Shown: positions 40,122 to 50,687 of the stretch, piece by piece | Layout of the letters: every line of letters begins with the position of its first letter | Position numbering within the stretch: position 1 is the first letter of the stretch | From: Atlantibacter subterraneus | Lineage (GTDB): Bacteria > Pseudomonadota > Gammaproteobacteria > Enterobacterales > Enterobacteriaceae | Length of the DNA: 64,000 bases | Reading direction: 5' to 3' | Assembly: GCF_007570865.1 (NCBI RefSeq) | Contig: NZ_VLPS01000001.1 | Location: forward strand, 682,001-746,000 | Translations under genes and position numbers: made by a program | Notes under the pieces: generated by a model | Database searches by the model: none | Seen by the model: only the letters and a program-made list of their open reading frames with translations | Told to the model about the DNA's origin: nothing

Positions 40122-40136
40122 ACAGTATCGCAGCAA

Positions 40137-40319
40137 CTATATTTCCCACGGCGCTTTGGGCTGAGAAGGTAATTCATCGTCGCGTCCCTGGTCCTGAGCC
40201 AGTAATTCGGCTTTTAGAATTTCGAGATTATTAATGGCCGAGTGGTAATCACCGGCCACCAGAATATCCAGCACGGTGTCGATTCGATGGGCGAGGGCTT
40301 TGGCGTCGAGCGTTGACAT
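40137..40319 (-). CDS. yciZ: YciZ, UPF0509 small protein
   Basis: A 60-residue soluble protein; [37 protein letters not shown] and the end PKAPWEI match E. coli YciZ (57 residues). Function unknown. It is upstream of yciT on the same strand, and diverges from rpfF. In E. coli yciZ is beside pdeR (gmr). Confidence 0.9.
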   Translation of the reverse strand: MSTLDAKALAHRIDTVLDILVAGDYHSAINNLEILKAELLAQDQGRDDELPSQPKAPWEI

Positions 40320-40528
40320 GATGCGTCCTTATTCATTAAGCAGCCACCATGATGCTAAAAAGCGCTGCAAAAGAGAAGCCTTCAGGCGGGCTTTACGCCG
40401 GTCTTAACCAATTATTTGATCCTAAAACATAAAGAATAATTATAAATAACCGCAATCACTCACCGACGTAATTGCGTTGAATTAGTCTTTCTCTGCGGTT
40501 ACCGCATTCACATAAAAGAGGAATGACT

Positions 40529-41398
40529 ATGACAGTTCTTAATCACCCCACCTGCAAACTATTCACCGATCCTGGACGTTTTACGCAACTCTGCGCTTAC
40601 TATGAGGAGGAACGCCGTACCGTCTGGATGATGCTGCGGGCGCAGCCGCGTCCCTGCTTTAATCATGCCCTGATAGAAGAAATCATGAACCTGGGGTATC
40701 TGGTGCAGAAAAGTGAATATCAAGTCGATTTCTGGGTGACCGGTTCTCTGGTTCCCGGCATCTACAATGCAGGCGGCGATTTGCATTTTTTTGTCGATTG
40801 CATTCGCAACGGAAGGCGTGAAGCGCTGCGCGCCTATGCACGCGCCTGCGTGGATTGCGTACATGCGGCCTCGAGAGGGTTTGATACCGGCGCGATTAGC
40901 CTTGCGATGGTTGAAGGCAGCGCGTTAGGCGGCGGGTTTGAGGCGGCGTTAGCGCATCATTTTGTGCTGGCGCAGCGCGATGCCCGGCTCGGTTTTCCGG
41001 AAGTGGCGTTTAATCTGTTTCCCGGGATGGGCGGTTATTCACTGGTGACCCGTCGGGCAGGGATGCGGCTTGCCGAGAATCTCATTTTTACTGGCGAGTC
41101 ACACACCGCCGAATGGCATCAGCAGAATGGCCTGGTGGATGAGTTATTCGAACCGGGCCACGGCTATATCGCTACCCGGACCTTTATCGACACGCTGCAA
41201 CCCCGGCTTAACGGCGTGCGCGCGATGCTGCGCGCCCGCCAGCGGGTAATGACGCTGCCGCGTGCTGAATTGATGGATATTACCGAGGACTGGGTGGAAG
41301 CGGCTTTTTGTCTGGAGCCGAAGGACATCGCCTATATGGAACGGCTGGTGCTGTTGCAGAATCGCCACAACACCAGCGCGTTGCGTAAAGCCAGTTAA
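40529..41398 (+). CDS. rpfF: RpfF, crotonase-fold diffusible signal factor (BDSF-type) synthase
   Basis: A 289-residue enoyl-CoA hydratase/isomerase-family enzyme of the RpfF branch, which makes cis-2-unsaturated fatty acid signals from acyl-ACP. Two glutamates 20 residues apart, E138 in GGGFEAAL and E158 in GFPEVAFN, match the catalytic pair of Xanthomonas RpfF. The family segment [10 protein letters not shown] and the oxyanion region [10 protein letters not shown] are clear. ATG at 40529 lies seven bases after AAGAGGA; ATG at 40523 is too close to it. It faces rpfR tail to tail with a four-base overlap. The same pair is known in Cronobacter and related genera; E. coli lacks rpfF here. The exact chain length of the product cannot be read from sequence. 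Confidence 0.88.
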   Translation: MTVLNHPTCKLFTDPGRFTQLCAYYEEERRTVWMMLRAQPRPCFNHALIEEIMNLGYLVQKSEYQVDFWVTGSLVPGIYNAGGDLHFFVDCIRNGRREALRAYARACVDCVHAASRGFDTGAISLAMVEGSALGGGFEAALAHHFVLAQRDARLGFPEVAFNLFPGMGGYSLVTRRAGMRLAENLIFTGESHTAEWHQQNGLVDELFEPGHGYIATRTFIDTLQPRLNGVRAMLRARQRVMTLPRAELMDITEDWVEAAFCLEPKDIAYMERLVLLQNRHNTSALRKAS

Positions 41399-43386
41399 CG
41401 CATCATTCGGGTTTGATAACGTTTAAGCCAGCGCTCGAGTGCGGCAGCGGGCATTGGTTTAGCAAATAAAAATCCTTGCCGTTCATTGACGCCGTTCTTA
41501 GTCAGAAAGGCGTCTTCTTTTGCGTTTTCCACACCCTCTGCAATTACCTGTAAATTCAACGCCTGGGCCACTGCTACAATCGCGCGCACCAGTGACTGCG
41601 ACACCGACTGCTTGTGCACATTGCTGACAAAAGTCTGGTCGAGTTTTATCGCGTCAATAGGGAAACGCGCCAGCTGCGACAGCGACGAATACCCGGTCCC
41701 GAAATCATCAAGGTGAATTTGCGCCCCGAGGCTGCTGAATTGCTGGATCACCGACAGCGCCAGCTCTTCGTTTTCGATTAAACAGCTTTCGGTTAGCTCC
41801 ACGTCAATGGGGCAGTATTCGAAATTCAGATCCCCCAGCGCCTGTTTTAAATCGGTAAAAATAGTTTGATCGGCAAGCTGGCGTGCCGAGACGTTAACCG
41901 CCACCCGCAGATTGATCCCTTTATCGCGCCACTTTGCCACCTGGCGTACCACATCGAGCATAACCCAGCGCCCAAGTGGCACAATCAGCCCTGATTCTTC
42001 CGCGTAGGCGATAAAATCCTGCGGCTGGATCATACCGCGCTCCGGCGACTGCCAGCGCACCAGTGCTTCCACGCTACGCACCTCGCCGCGCCAGGTAATT
42101 TTCGGCTGATAGTGGATAACCAGCTGATCGTTATCCAGGGCTTTGCGCAGGTTGGTATCGAGCCATAAATACTCGAATACCCGTTGATTCATCTCAGGGG
42201 AAAATACGCAAAACTTGCCGCGCCCGCCTTCTTTGGCGGTATACATGGCGGTATCAGCGTTGCGGATCACGCTCTCATGATCCAGACCGTGCTGTGGTGC
42301 CAGGGCGATGCCCAGTGAACAGCTGGTATAGACTTCGATAAGCCCGATGCGGAACGGCTGCTTCAGACGGGTGAGAATGCGCGACGCCATCGCCTCCAGC
42401 GCGCTCTGGGACGTGTCGTTGGCCAGCACGATGAACTCGTCGCCGCCGAGCCGCGCCAGCACCTGACCCTCTTCGAGGCAGCTTAATATCGCCAGCGAAA
42501 CCGACTGGAGTAGCTGATCGCCGAACAGATGCCCATAGGCATCATTCACTTTTTTAAAATTATCCAAATCCAGATACACCACGCCAACCTGGGTCTCGGC
42601 ACGCTGGGTAATGGCTTCAGTGATTAATTCATAAATGGCGTTGCGGTTGGGTAAACCGGTGACGGTATCGGTGTTAGCTAATACCCGTAGGCGCTCCTGG
42701 GCGCGGCGCTCTTCGGTAATATCGGTGCCGGAACAGATAAGGAAAATTTCATTTTTCCCGCTGCCGCTGTGGACAAATTTATTGCGGAATAAAAATAGCC
42801 GTTGTCCTTTGCGGGTTTTTATCCAGCGCTCGACTTCATAAGAACTGCCGTCGCGGAAGAATGTGGATATATTCTGGCGGGACGCCGCGGCTTCAGACGG
42901 GCTCATAAATAATTTATAAACGTTCTGGCCGATAACTTCGTGCTCTTTGAGCCCGGTATATTCTTCGCACAGCCGATTAAAGCGCTGGATATTCCCCATC
43001 TTGTCGAGAATAACAATCACTGAATTTGCTTCAGAGACCACCTGTTCGGCGAAGGATAGCCCCTGGACTAAATCCCGGGCGACGGAAGGGGTATCATTCC
43101 ATGCGGAAGCGGTACCCGCCCATTCACGGCGGGAAATTTTTCGGCCCACTAAATGTAATGGCATCGTCACGCCAAAAAAAGAAACATTCAGAGTGACGCT
43201 GGACGTGATTACCGTCATTTCACGTATTTGTAATGCTTCTTCCGGCGTCAGGCTAATAACCTGATTGCTGTCGCCATTTTCCGTTGCGGATAATTGCAAT
43301 GCGTTACTATCCAGCGGCAGCCGCCAGTAAGGGCTGGCCGTTCCCAAATAGCGATACAGCAAGTTTTGTTCCAGGTCATCTTTCAT
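41395..43386 (-). CDS. rpfR: RpfR (PdeR/Gmr ortholog), PAS-GGDEF-EAL cyclic-di-GMP enzyme
   Basis: A 663-residue cytoplasmic receptor. The N-terminal roughly 100 residues are the RpfF-interacting domain, followed by a PAS domain (about 110-225), GGDEF (GGDEF at 314-318) and EAL (EAL at 440-442). Both catalytic motifs are intact, as are [10 protein letters not shown] and AEGVE of the EAL domain. In Cronobacter and Burkholderia, RpfR binds BDSF through PAS and changes its cyclic-di-GMP phosphodiesterase activity. It is the ortholog of E. coli PdeR (YciR, Gmr), which acts in the curli/CsgD cascade. Its stop overlaps that of rpfF. Confidence 0.93.
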   Translation of the reverse strand: MKDDLEQNLLYRYLGTASPYWRLPLDSNALQLSATENGDSNQVISLTPEEALQIREMTVITSSVTLNVSFFGVTMPLHLVGRKISRREWAGTASAWNDTPSVARDLVQGLSFAEQVVSEANSVIVILDKMGNIQRFNRLCEEYTGLKEHEVIGQNVYKLFMSPSEAAASRQNISTFFRDGSSYEVERWIKTRKGQRLFLFRNKFVHSGSGKNEIFLICSGTDITEERRAQERLRVLANTDTVTGLPNRNAIYELITEAITQRAETQVGVVYLDLDNFKKVNDAYGHLFGDQLLQSVSLAILSCLEEGQVLARLGGDEFIVLANDTSQSALEAMASRILTRLKQPFRIGLIEVYTSCSLGIALAPQHGLDHESVIRNADTAMYTAKEGGRGKFCVFSPEMNQRVFEYLWLDTNLRKALDNDQLVIHYQPKITWRGEVRSVEALVRWQSPERGMIQPQDFIAYAEESGLIVPLGRWVMLDVVRQVAKWRDKGINLRVAVNVSARQLADQTIFTDLKQALGDLNFEYCPIDVELTESCLIENEELALSVIQQFSSLGAQIHLDDFGTGYSSLSQLARFPIDAIKLDQTFVSNVHKQSVSQSLVRAIVAVAQALNLQVIAEGVENAKEDAFLTKNGVNERQGFLFAKPMPAAALERWLKRYQTRMMR

Positions 43387-43656
43387 GGGTTCTCCTGAAC
43401 ACCGTTTTAAAATCGCAACCGCTGAATTTTATAACGAAAATCAAGCGTTACTGGCAAGCAGGATTAGAACGTAATTATTTTGTTTTTGCAGAAGTTAATT
43501 GATTTATCGTGGCAATGTGAAGTGTAGCACTAACTGCTTAGTTCATCGTTATTAATGAATAACAACGCTAAACGCTATTTTACCGGGAAAAGCCGACGCA
43601 CGTTGCGAGCAGAAACAACAATACTGGTCTGCTTTTACCGTAAAAATCTGAAAATA
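43387..43656. other. Gap between rpfR and rnb
   Basis: An AT-rich region of about 270 bases that must hold the rpfR promoter (minus strand). I see no small gene or RNA gene supported by sequence. The rnb terminator lies at its right edge. Confidence 0.5.
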
Positions 43657-43678
43657 CTCCCCGGCGTTAACCGGGGAG
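43640..43678 (-). terminator. Terminator after rnb
   Basis: On the minus strand CTCCCCGG, loop TTAACG, CCGGGGAG, followed by TATTTTCAGATTTTT. The stem is strong and the tail T-rich. Confidence 0.8.
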
Positions 43679-43685
43679 GAATACA

Positions 43686-45620
43686 TTACGCTGCCGGACG
43701 TGCAATCACGCTACGGGTTTCCATGCGCACTTCAGCGATGGTCACATCGATCACGTCAGTGACTTTATAGGCCACTTCGCCCTTGATCTGCACGGTGCCG
43801 TTTTCCTGGCTGCATACCAGCTCATCGCGCACAGCATGAAGGAACGGGGCAGGGATAAACGCCACTGCGCCATTATCCACCAGGCGCACGCGCATGCCGC
43901 CGCGGCTGATATCGATAATTTCCGCCGCGAAACGGCTATCGGTACCGGCTTTATCTTTAAGGAATCGCGCATACAACCAGTCGCCGACGTCGCGCTCCGC
44001 CATACGGTTGGCGCGGCGGCGCTCCGCCATTGGCGTCAGCACGTCTTCCTGCGGACGCTCTGCGGTTTCACCTTTGATAATGGCTTTCAGCAGGCGATGG
44101 TTGATCATATCGCCATACTTGCGGATCGGCGACGTCCAGGTGGCGTAGGCCTCAAGCCCCAGACCAAAGTGCGCGCCCGGCTCGGTGCTGATTTCCGCAA
44201 AGGACTGGAAGCGGCGGATGCGGCTGTCCAGGAAGCCGGTTGGCTGAGCGTCCAGTTCACGGCGCAGTTTGCAGAAGCCTTCCAGCGTCAGCACTTCCTG
44301 GGCATCAACATGCATACCGTGGGATTGCAGCAGGGTAGCCAGATGTTCGGTATTGGCCGGATCGAACCCAGCGTGAACGTTGTAAATGCCGAAGCCCAGC
44401 TTATCGCGCAGCACGCGTGCGGCGCAGACGTTGGCAGCGATCATCGATTCTTCCACGATGCGGTTGGCGATGCGGCGCGGCTCTGCCACGATATCCAGCA
44501 CTTCGCCTTTCTCGCCCAGCACAAAACGGTAGTCCGGACGGTCTTTAAATACCAGCGCATGCTGGTGACGCCAGCTATTACGGCGCTCGCAGACCTGTTG
44601 CAGCAGGCGGATTTGTTGGGCAATCGCTTCGCTTTCCGGCTGCCACTCGCCGCTGTTTTCCAGCCAGTCGGAGACATTGTCATAGGCCAGTTTGGCTTTA
44701 GACTCTACGGTCGCGGCAAAGAAACGGATATCGTCAGCGATAGCGCCGTCTTGCTGGATCACCATGCGGCAGGCCAGCGCCGGACGCGCTTCGTGGGCGC
44801 GCAGCGAGCACAGATCGTCTGACAGCTCGCGCGGCAGCATCGGGATATTAAAGCCCGGCAGATAGTTGGTAAACGCGCGGACTTTCGCCATGCCGTCGAG
44901 CTTGCTGTTCGGCGCAATCCAGGCGGTAGGGTCGGCAATCGCCACGGTCAGCGCCAGGCTGCCGTCTTCACGCTGTTCGACAAACAGCGCATCGTCCATA
45001 TCTTCGGTACTGGCGCTGTCGATGGTGACAAAATCCAGTGCGGTGAGATCTTCGCGCACCAGGCCTTCATCCAGCATCTCCGTCGCCACGCCGTTTGGCG
45101 CTTCGCGTTCCAGATTATGGCGCGCCAGGGTTACCCACCACGGGGCAAAATGATCGTCGCCAAAGGTGATGAACTGAGTAAGCTCCGCGTAGAAACCGCG
45201 ATCGCCTTTCAACGGGTGGCGGCGCATTTCGGCCACTGCCCAGTCGCCGTTCTGGAAATCGTGCTCAACATTCCGGGCGGCGCGGCAGGAGATGACGTCT
45301 TTAATCAGGGGATGATCCGGCACAATGGAAAGACGGTCGTCTTTCTTTTGTACCCGGCCAACGAAGCGGGTCAGGAAAGGTTCAATCAGCGTTTCTGGTT
45401 CAGCGCTCTCTTTCTCTTTTTCAGTGTGGATCACCGCGCTGATCCGGTCGCCGTGCATCACTTTCTTCATCTGCGGCGGCGGGATGAAGTAGCTTTTTTG
45501 CGCGTCAACTTCGAGAAAACCAAATCCTTTTTCGGTGGCTTTTACCACGCCTTCAGCGCGTGGCGTTTGGGAATGCAGTTGCTGTTTAAGCTGCGCTAGC
45601 AGCGGGTTATCCTGAAACAT
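43686..45620 (-). CDS. rnb: Rnb, exoribonuclease II
   Basis: Processive 3'-5' hydrolytic exoribonuclease for unstructured RNA. The 644 residues equal E. coli RNase II. Two N-terminal cold-shock domains are followed by the RNB domain with the metal-binding aspartates in [14 protein letters not shown] and a C-terminal S1 domain. The gene follows yciW-fabI in reverse order, as in E. coli. Confidence 0.98.
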   Translation of the reverse strand: MFQDNPLLAQLKQQLHSQTPRAEGVVKATEKGFGFLEVDAQKSYFIPPPQMKKVMHGDRISAVIHTEKEKESAEPETLIEPFLTRFVGRVQKKDDRLSIVPDHPLIKDVISCRAARNVEHDFQNGDWAVAEMRRHPLKGDRGFYAELTQFITFGDDHFAPWWVTLARHNLEREAPNGVATEMLDEGLVREDLTALDFVTIDSASTEDMDDALFVEQREDGSLALTVAIADPTAWIAPNSKLDGMAKVRAFTNYLPGFNIPMLPRELSDDLCSLRAHEARPALACRMVIQQDGAIADDIRFFAATVESKAKLAYDNVSDWLENSGEWQPESEAIAQQIRLLQQVCERRNSWRHQHALVFKDRPDYRFVLGEKGEVLDIVAEPRRIANRIVEESMIAANVCAARVLRDKLGFGIYNVHAGFDPANTEHLATLLQSHGMHVDAQEVLTLEGFCKLRRELDAQPTGFLDSRIRRFQSFAEISTEPGAHFGLGLEAYATWTSPIRKYGDMINHRLLKAIIKGETAERPQEDVLTPMAERRRANRMAERDVGDWLYARFLKDKAGTDSRFAAEIIDISRGGMRVRLVDNGAVAFIPAPFLHAVRDELVCSQENGTVQIKGEVAYKVTDVIDVTIAEVRMETRSVIARPAA

Positions 45621-45721
45621 ATTTTCGCATTTTCGTGGCCAATTGAGCGGCTGACAGTTTTACGCGATTCCGGGGGTGGCAGCAAGCGCTCTTTGCCCTG
45701 GAATCGCGAGATCGCGCGGTT

Positions 45722-46882
45722 TCAGGCGATATCGCCAAATCCCAGTTTCAGACGGTTAAGCCAGCCGCAGAAGCCTGTCCATATCAGCAAACGCAGCGCC
45801 TGGTCAGGTGATAATCCCTGGGTTATTAATGGTTCGAGATGCGCCGGGCTAAAGCGATCCGGAGCGCGAGCCAGCCATTGTGTGGCGTGGATAACGGCTC
45901 GCTCTAAGGGATGGTGATGGCTCCAGGCATTCAGAGCCCGTTCGCCGTTACGCACCGCGTCGACCAGGCCCGCGTCGCCGCGCCATGCCTGAGCCGTATC
46001 GTTGAAGCAGGCTACGCTACCGTTAATCCGGGCGCTGACCAGCGCGGCGACACTGGCGACAGGGTGGAGATCCGGCGAGGGCTGCAACTGCGTACTGAGC
46101 TGCACAAAAGGCTCCAGCGCCAGCGGCTCCTGAATCAATAAACCCGCCATTTCACGCAGCAGCGGCTGCTGAGTGCACTGTAAGAAACGCTCAGTAAGCC
46201 GCTCGTTAGCCAGCGGTGCGTCGTATTGAGGAAAATCGGCGCGCCAATTCGCCGGCGTTTGATGAAAACGTTCAGCAGGCGCATCCTGCTGAATATCAAA
46301 ACCGGGCAGCCAGCGTACCGGGATCCCCATCGCGGCTTGAAAAACCGCGACCACTCGCGCCTGAAAACCCACGAAGCCGATGATTTGGTTAAACGCGACG
46401 ATATCTGCGACGGACAGCCCGGCCTCTTCGAGCTGGCGGCGCAAATTGCCATCAATCAGCGTAGGCTGGCTGGCAAGCTGGCGCGCGTACTGGGTGATCA
46501 GCGTTAAGCGGCGATTGCTTTCCCGGGAGGAGTCCGGGCCGGGCAGCGGCGTAAGGCGAGCGGCGTAGTGATTACACAACCGCTGGACGCCATACACCTG
46601 CGCCACCGTGAGCGCGGTGCTTAGACGATCGTAACTGCTCAGCGTATTGAGCCGGTTGGGTACGAGGTGTTCGGGGAAAAACAGCGCGCTAAGTTTACGG
46701 GCAGTGGATAACCATAACCGGTGAGGAGCCAGCAGGGCGTCATCTACCGTTAAATCCAGCAAAAACCGATCCTGCACATGGGCAGCTTCCGGTACCAGCG
46801 ACACCACATCATCAGGAAGACGGCTTGACTGGGTTTCATGATACCAGTGGTTACGACCGGTTTCGCGGCGGCGTTGTTCCAT
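45722..46882 (-). CDS. yciW: YciW, CMD/AhpD-like putative oxidoreductase
   Basis: A protein of 386 residues of unproven function; in E. coli yciW belongs to the cysteine regulon and affects cysteine and methionine metabolism. It has an alkylhydroperoxidase-like helical fold in two parts. I chose MEQRRRETGRNHWYHETQSS as start: AAGGAAAGC lies just upstream, and this matches E. coli better than the reading from 46975, which runs through a leader stem-loop. Confidence 0.85.
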   Translation of the reverse strand: MEQRRRETGRNHWYHETQSSRLPDDVVSLVPEAAHVQDRFLLDLTVDDALLAPHRLWLSTARKLSALFFPEHLVPNRLNTLSSYDRLSTALTVAQVYGVQRLCNHYAARLTPLPGPDSSRESNRRLTLITQYARQLASQPTLIDGNLRRQLEEAGLSVADIVAFNQIIGFVGFQARVVAVFQAAMGIPVRWLPGFDIQQDAPAERFHQTPANWRADFPQYDAPLANERLTERFLQCTQQPLLREMAGLLIQEPLALEPFVQLSTQLQPSPDLHPVASVAALVSARINGSVACFNDTAQAWRGDAGLVDAVRNGERALNAWSHHHPLERAVIHATQWLARAPDRFSPAHLEPLITQGLSPDQALRLLIWTGFCGWLNRLKLGFGDIA

Positions 46883-46912
46883 GAGCTTTCCTTGAAAAAA
46901 ATGAAAGACCCG

Positions 46913-46936
46913 AAGCCCGGTCGGCTTACCGGGCCT
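46913..46936 (-). promoter_or_regulatory. Leader stem-loop upstream of yciW
   Basis: On the minus strand AGGCCCGG, loop TAAGCCGA, CCGGGCTT, and about 14 bases later seven T just before the yciW ribosome site. It could work as an attenuator or simply be a leader hairpin. Confidence 0.4.
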
Positions 46937-47045
46937 GGTTCGCAGCCTTATCCTGCCGTAAGGGCAACGGCCCACAAAAGATTGTTCAGTGATATTTAAG
47001 ATCGGAAAGCTATAAACACGAGGAGAGCAATGCAGCGAGGGTAAT

Positions 47046-47070
47046 AAAAAAGGCGGGCTTCAGCCCGCCT
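47046..47070 (-). terminator. Terminator after fabI
   Basis: On the minus strand GGCGGGCT, loop GA, AGCCCGCC, then six T. It lies 21 bases after the fabI stop. Confidence 0.9.
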
Positions 47071-47090
47071 TGGTAATACAGCAAAAGGAA

Positions 47091-47879
47091 TTATTTCAGT
47101 TCCAGCTCGTTCATCGCAGCGATGCTGAAACCGCCGTCTACGTGAACCACTTCACCGGTAATGCCTGCAGACAGATCGGAGCACAGGAATGCGGCGCTGT
47201 TGCCCACATCTTCAATGGTCACGGTGCGGCGAATCGGGGTAACCGCTTCGCAATGCGCCAGCATTTTACGGAAATCTTTAATGCCGGATGCCGCCAGGGT
47301 GCGAATTGGGCCTGCGGAGATGCCGTTGACGCGCACGCCTTCCGGACCCATCGCATTCGCCATATAACGCACGTTCGCTTCCAGCGAGGCTTTTGCCAGG
47401 CCCATCACGTTGTAGTTCGGAATAGCGCGTTCTGCACCGAGGTAGGACAACGTCAGCAGGGCGGAACCCGGATTCAGCATTTCGCGGCTGGCTTTGGCCA
47501 GAGCAACAAAGCTATAAGAGCTGATGTCGTGAGCGATTTTAAAGCCTTCGCGGGTTACGGCGTTAACGTAATCGCCATCCAGCTGATCGCCCGGCGCAAA
47601 GCCGATAGAGTGTACGAAGCCGTCAAATTTCGGCCAGACTTTCGCCAGTTCCGCGAACAGCCCGTCAATGCTGGCATCTTCAGCTACGTCGCACGGCAGC
47701 ACAATGCTTGAGCCCAGTTGGGCGGCAAACTCTTCCACACGGCCTTTCAGCTTGTCGTTTTGATAGGTGAACGCCAGTTCAGCCCCTTCGCGGTGCATCG
47801 CCTGCGCGATACCAAAGGCGATGGAAAGTTTGCTGGCGACGCCAGTCACCAGAATGCGCTTACCGGTAAGAAAACCCAT
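47091..47879 (-). CDS. fabI: FabI, enoyl-[acyl-carrier-protein] reductase
   Basis: NADH-dependent last step of each fatty acid elongation cycle and the target of triclosan. The 262 residues match E. coli FabI in length. The catalytic pair Tyr/Lys is in [10 protein letters not shown], and glycine 93 in [10 protein letters not shown] is the susceptible form with respect to the known triclosan-resistant G93 mutants. It lies between yciW and sapF; ycjD, which follows in E. coli, is absent. Confidence 0.98.
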   Translation of the reverse strand: MGFLTGKRILVTGVASKLSIAFGIAQAMHREGAELAFTYQNDKLKGRVEEFAAQLGSSIVLPCDVAEDASIDGLFAELAKVWPKFDGFVHSIGFAPGDQLDGDYVNAVTREGFKIAHDISSYSFVALAKASREMLNPGSALLTLSYLGAERAIPNYNVMGLAKASLEANVRYMANAMGPEGVRVNGISAGPIRTLAASGIKDFRKMLAHCEAVTPIRRTVTIEDVGNSAAFLCSDLSAGITGEVVHVDGGFSIAAMNELELK

Positions 47880-47946
47880 AGCTTTTAATCCTTATCTTCA
47901 TTGTTGTGGCGCCCGATTCAGCGACCGGGCGTCGTTAAACGCGGCG

Positions 47947-47975
47947 ATTCTAACATGTCTCGCCGAATCCGTTAA
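47947..47975 (-). promoter_or_regulatory. fabI promoter
   Basis: On the minus strand the -35 is TTAACG (47975-47970), the spacer is 17 bases and the -10 is TAGAAT (47952-47947). It sits ten bases downstream of the sapF stop, so fabI can be transcribed independently, and readthrough from sap is also possible as I see no terminator. Confidence 0.65.
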
Positions 47976-47984
47976 TCCGACCAC

Positions 47985-48803
47985 TCAACGTACCATGCCG
48001 TGGTCTTTACGCCAGGCATCCGCCGTTAACGCCTCACCGAAATGGCTGGCGATTAACCGCTTAGTTAAGTCATGCAACGGAGAGGCCAGCACGTCGGCAG
48101 TGCTGCCGCGCTCCACCACTTCGCCCTGGTGCATCACCATCACCAAATCGCTGATGTGCTTCATCATGCCGATATGCTGGGTCACGTAGATGTAGGAGAT
48201 ACCCTGTTTTTCCTGCAACTCCAGCATCAGGTTGATTAACTGTGAGCGCATAGACATATCCAGCGAGGCCAGCGCCTCGTCGGCGATAATCACTTTCGGG
48301 CGCAGGATCAGCGCGCGCGCCAGACCAAGACGCTGCTTCTGTCCTGGTGCCAGCATATGCGGATAATAGCTGGCGTGATCCGGCAGCAGGCCCACCATCC
48401 GCAGCGTTTCCAGAATCTGCTTTTGACGCAGCTCCGGCTCCAGATCGGTATTCAGCCGCAGGGGGAAATCGAGGATCTGCGAAACGCGCTGGCGCGGATT
48501 CAGCGATGTCGATGGGTCCTGAAAAATCATCCGGATGCGCTGGCTGCGGAATGAGTAATCACCGTAGTGCAGTTTATGATCGTCGATCACCACATCCCCG
48601 CTGGTGGGTTCCACCATCCCGGCGAGCATTTTTGCCAGCGTCGATTTCCCCGAGCCGTTTTCACCGATAATCGCCAGGGTTTGCTTTTCCCGCAGGGTAA
48701 AGCTTAACGGCTTAACGGCTTCCACGGTCTGGCGGTGAAACCAGCCGGTGCGATAGCGAAAGGTTTTGCTGAGGTTGCGGACTTCAAGCAGCGTCTCGAC
48801 CAT
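47985..48803 (-). CDS. sapF: SapF, ABC transporter ATPase
   Basis: A 272-residue ATPase of the Sap transporter with Walker A GENGSGKST, signature-like LAPGQKQRLGLARAL and Walker B VIIADEALASLD. It pairs with SapD. It is the last gene of sapABCDF; sapD ends one base before its start. Confidence 0.96.
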   Translation of the reverse strand: MVETLLEVRNLSKTFRYRTGWFHRQTVEAVKPLSFTLREKQTLAIIGENGSGKSTLAKMLAGMVEPTSGDVVIDDHKLHYGDYSFRSQRIRMIFQDPSTSLNPRQRVSQILDFPLRLNTDLEPELRQKQILETLRMVGLLPDHASYYPHMLAPGQKQRLGLARALILRPKVIIADEALASLDMSMRSQLINLMLELQEKQGISYIYVTQHIGMMKHISDLVMVMHQGEVVERGSTADVLASPLHDLTKRLIASHFGEALTADAWRKDHGMVR

Positions 48804-48804
48804 T

Positions 48805-49797
48805 TCACTCTTTCTCCATATTCAGCGGGAAATGGCAGGCGAAAAGATGCCCTCGCGGCCCGGCCAGGCGCGGCGTTTCAACGCATTTTCGCTGAGCGTA
48901 CGGGCAGCGCGGCCCCAGGCGGCAGCCAATCGGTAGTTGCTCCAGCAGCGGGATCGCGCCCTGTAGCGTGTTCAGGCGGCTTTTGTGCGGCATCGCGCTG
49001 CCGAAGTCAGGGATTGCGCGGATCAGCGCCTGGGTATACGGATGATGGGGCATGGTGATCAGCTCTTCGCTCGCCGCGGTTTCCACCGTCTGGCCGCAGT
49101 ACATCACGTTGATGCGGTCAGCCCACTGGCTGAGCATCTGCAAATCGTGGCTGATTAGCAAAATCGTGGTGTTGTTATTCTGGTTCAGCCGGGTCAACAG
49201 GCGGAAAATCTGCGCCTGAGTGGTGGGCTCCATGGCGTTGGTCGGCTCATCGGCAATCAGCAAGCGCGGCTGATTGGCCAGCGCGATGGCGATCATTACT
49301 TTCTGGCACTCGCCGTCGGTCAGCTCATACGGGAAGCTGTTCATCGCGTCTTTATGATCTTTAATCCCCACCCGGTGCAGCAGCTCGATGGCGCGCAGTT
49401 TGCGCCAGCCGAAGCGCTGCCACCAGCGGCCTTTATATGTCCAGGCGGGAATGTTTTGCATCAGCTGGCGGCCCACTTTCTCTGAAGGGTCCAGACAGGA
49501 CTGCGGCTCCTGGAAAATCATCGACACGTTATGGCCTACCAGCCGCCGCCGCTCGCGCGCCGACAGGCGCAGCAGGTCGATATCGTCAAAACGCATACGG
49601 TCAGCGGTCACGCGCCAGTTGTCCTTGGTCACGCCGCAAATCGCTTTGGCGATTAGGCTTTTACCGGAACCCGATTCGCCGACCAGCCCGCGGATTTCCC
49701 CCTCGGCCAGCGTCATGCTGACGCGATCGACGGCTTTTACCCACTCGTCACCGGCTTTGAATTCAATGGTGAGATTACGGATATCAAGTAACGGCAT
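48805..49797 (-). CDS. sapD: SapD, ABC transporter ATPase
   Basis: A 330-residue ATPase with Walker [10 protein letters not shown] and Walker [14 protein letters not shown], and the Dpp/Opp-type C-terminal extension with [14 protein letters not shown]. Besides the Sap transporter, E. coli SapD gives ATP dependence to Trk potassium uptake. Its start shares one base with the sapC stop. Confidence 0.96.
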   Translation of the reverse strand: MPLLDIRNLTIEFKAGDEWVKAVDRVSMTLAEGEIRGLVGESGSGKSLIAKAICGVTKDNWRVTADRMRFDDIDLLRLSARERRRLVGHNVSMIFQEPQSCLDPSEKVGRQLMQNIPAWTYKGRWWQRFGWRKLRAIELLHRVGIKDHKDAMNSFPYELTDGECQKVMIAIALANQPRLLIADEPTNAMEPTTQAQIFRLLTRLNQNNNTTILLISHDLQMLSQWADRINVMYCGQTVETAASEELITMPHHPYTQALIRAIPDFGSAMPHKSRLNTLQGAIPLLEQLPIGCRLGPRCPYAQRKCVETPRLAGPRGHLFACHFPLNMEKE

Positions 49798-50687
49798 TAT
49801 TCCACTCCCGCATTAATGGCGCGTCGGATACCTTCGCCAAGCAGGTTGATCAGCAGCACGCTGACCATAATGGCGGCACCGGGCAGCATCACCGTCCACG
49901 GCGCGACATAAATCAATTCTAGCGCATCCCCCAGCATCGCTCCCCATTCGGGCGAGGGCAGCTGCGCGCCGAGATCGAGAAAGCCAAGCGCGGCAATGTC
50001 CAGCACCGCCATCGACAGGGCGCGCGTCACTTCACTGACAAACACCGACGCGGTATTCGGCAGTACCGCGAACCAGAGGATATTCAGGGTTGATGCGCCG
50101 TCAAGACGGGCCGCTACTACGTACTCTTTTTCCAGCTCGTCATGCACCATGCTGTAAACCGAGCGCACGATGCGCGGCAGCAGCGCCAGCCACACCGCGA
50201 ACATCGCATGGGTCAGCCCCGGCCCGGCAAACGCCACCACGATAATCGCCAGCAGCAGGGAAGGGATCGACAGCAGGGTATCGAGAATATGGTTCAGCAG
50301 CGCCGAGCGCAGGCCGTGGGTGGACCCGGCGATCACGCCCAGCACCAGCCCGACGACCGCCGCGGCCAGCGTCACCACGAACGCGCCGCCGACGGTCGGG
50401 GCCGCGCCGCTCAGCAGACGGCTTAATACATCGCGGCCTAAATCATCGGTGCCTAAAAAGAACGACACTTCGCCATAGCGCGACCACGACGGCGGCAGCA
50501 GCTGATAGCCTAGAAACTGCTGGTTGATGTCATAAGGGGAAAACAGCGAGCCAAACAGGCACAAGAGCACCAGACCGGCGCAGCCGTACAGGCCGACCAT
50601 CGCCATGGTATCGCCATAGAATTTGCGCCATACCGTGCGTAATGCCCCCGGCGGGCGTTTTTCGCTGTAAACATTATCGTAGGGCAT
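49797..50687 (-). CDS. sapC: SapC, ABC transporter permease
   Basis: A 296-residue permease of the DppC/OppC type with about six membrane helices and the EAA-like loop [20 protein letters not shown]. It overlaps sapB by 14 bases and meets sapD with a one-base overlap, so translation is tightly coupled. Confidence 0.96.
   Translation of the reverse strand: MPYDNVYSEKRPPGALRTVWRKFYGDTMAMVGLYGCAGLVLLCLFGSLFSPYDINQQFLGYQLLPPSWSRYGEVSFFLGTDDLGRDVLSRLLSGAAPTVGGAFVVTLAAAVVGLVLGVIAGSTHGLRSALLNHILDTLLSIPSLLLAIIVVAFAGPGLTHAMFAVWLALLPRIVRSVYSMVHDELEKEYVVAARLDGASTLNILWFAVLPNTASVFVSEVTRALSMAVLDIAALGFLDLGAQLPSPEWGAMLGDALELIYVAPWTVMLPGAAIMVSVLLINLLGEGIRRAINAGVE

Noticed and set aside
43836-44822. 328-codon frame opposite rnb
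   Set aside because: Shadow of RNase II; no family resemblance.
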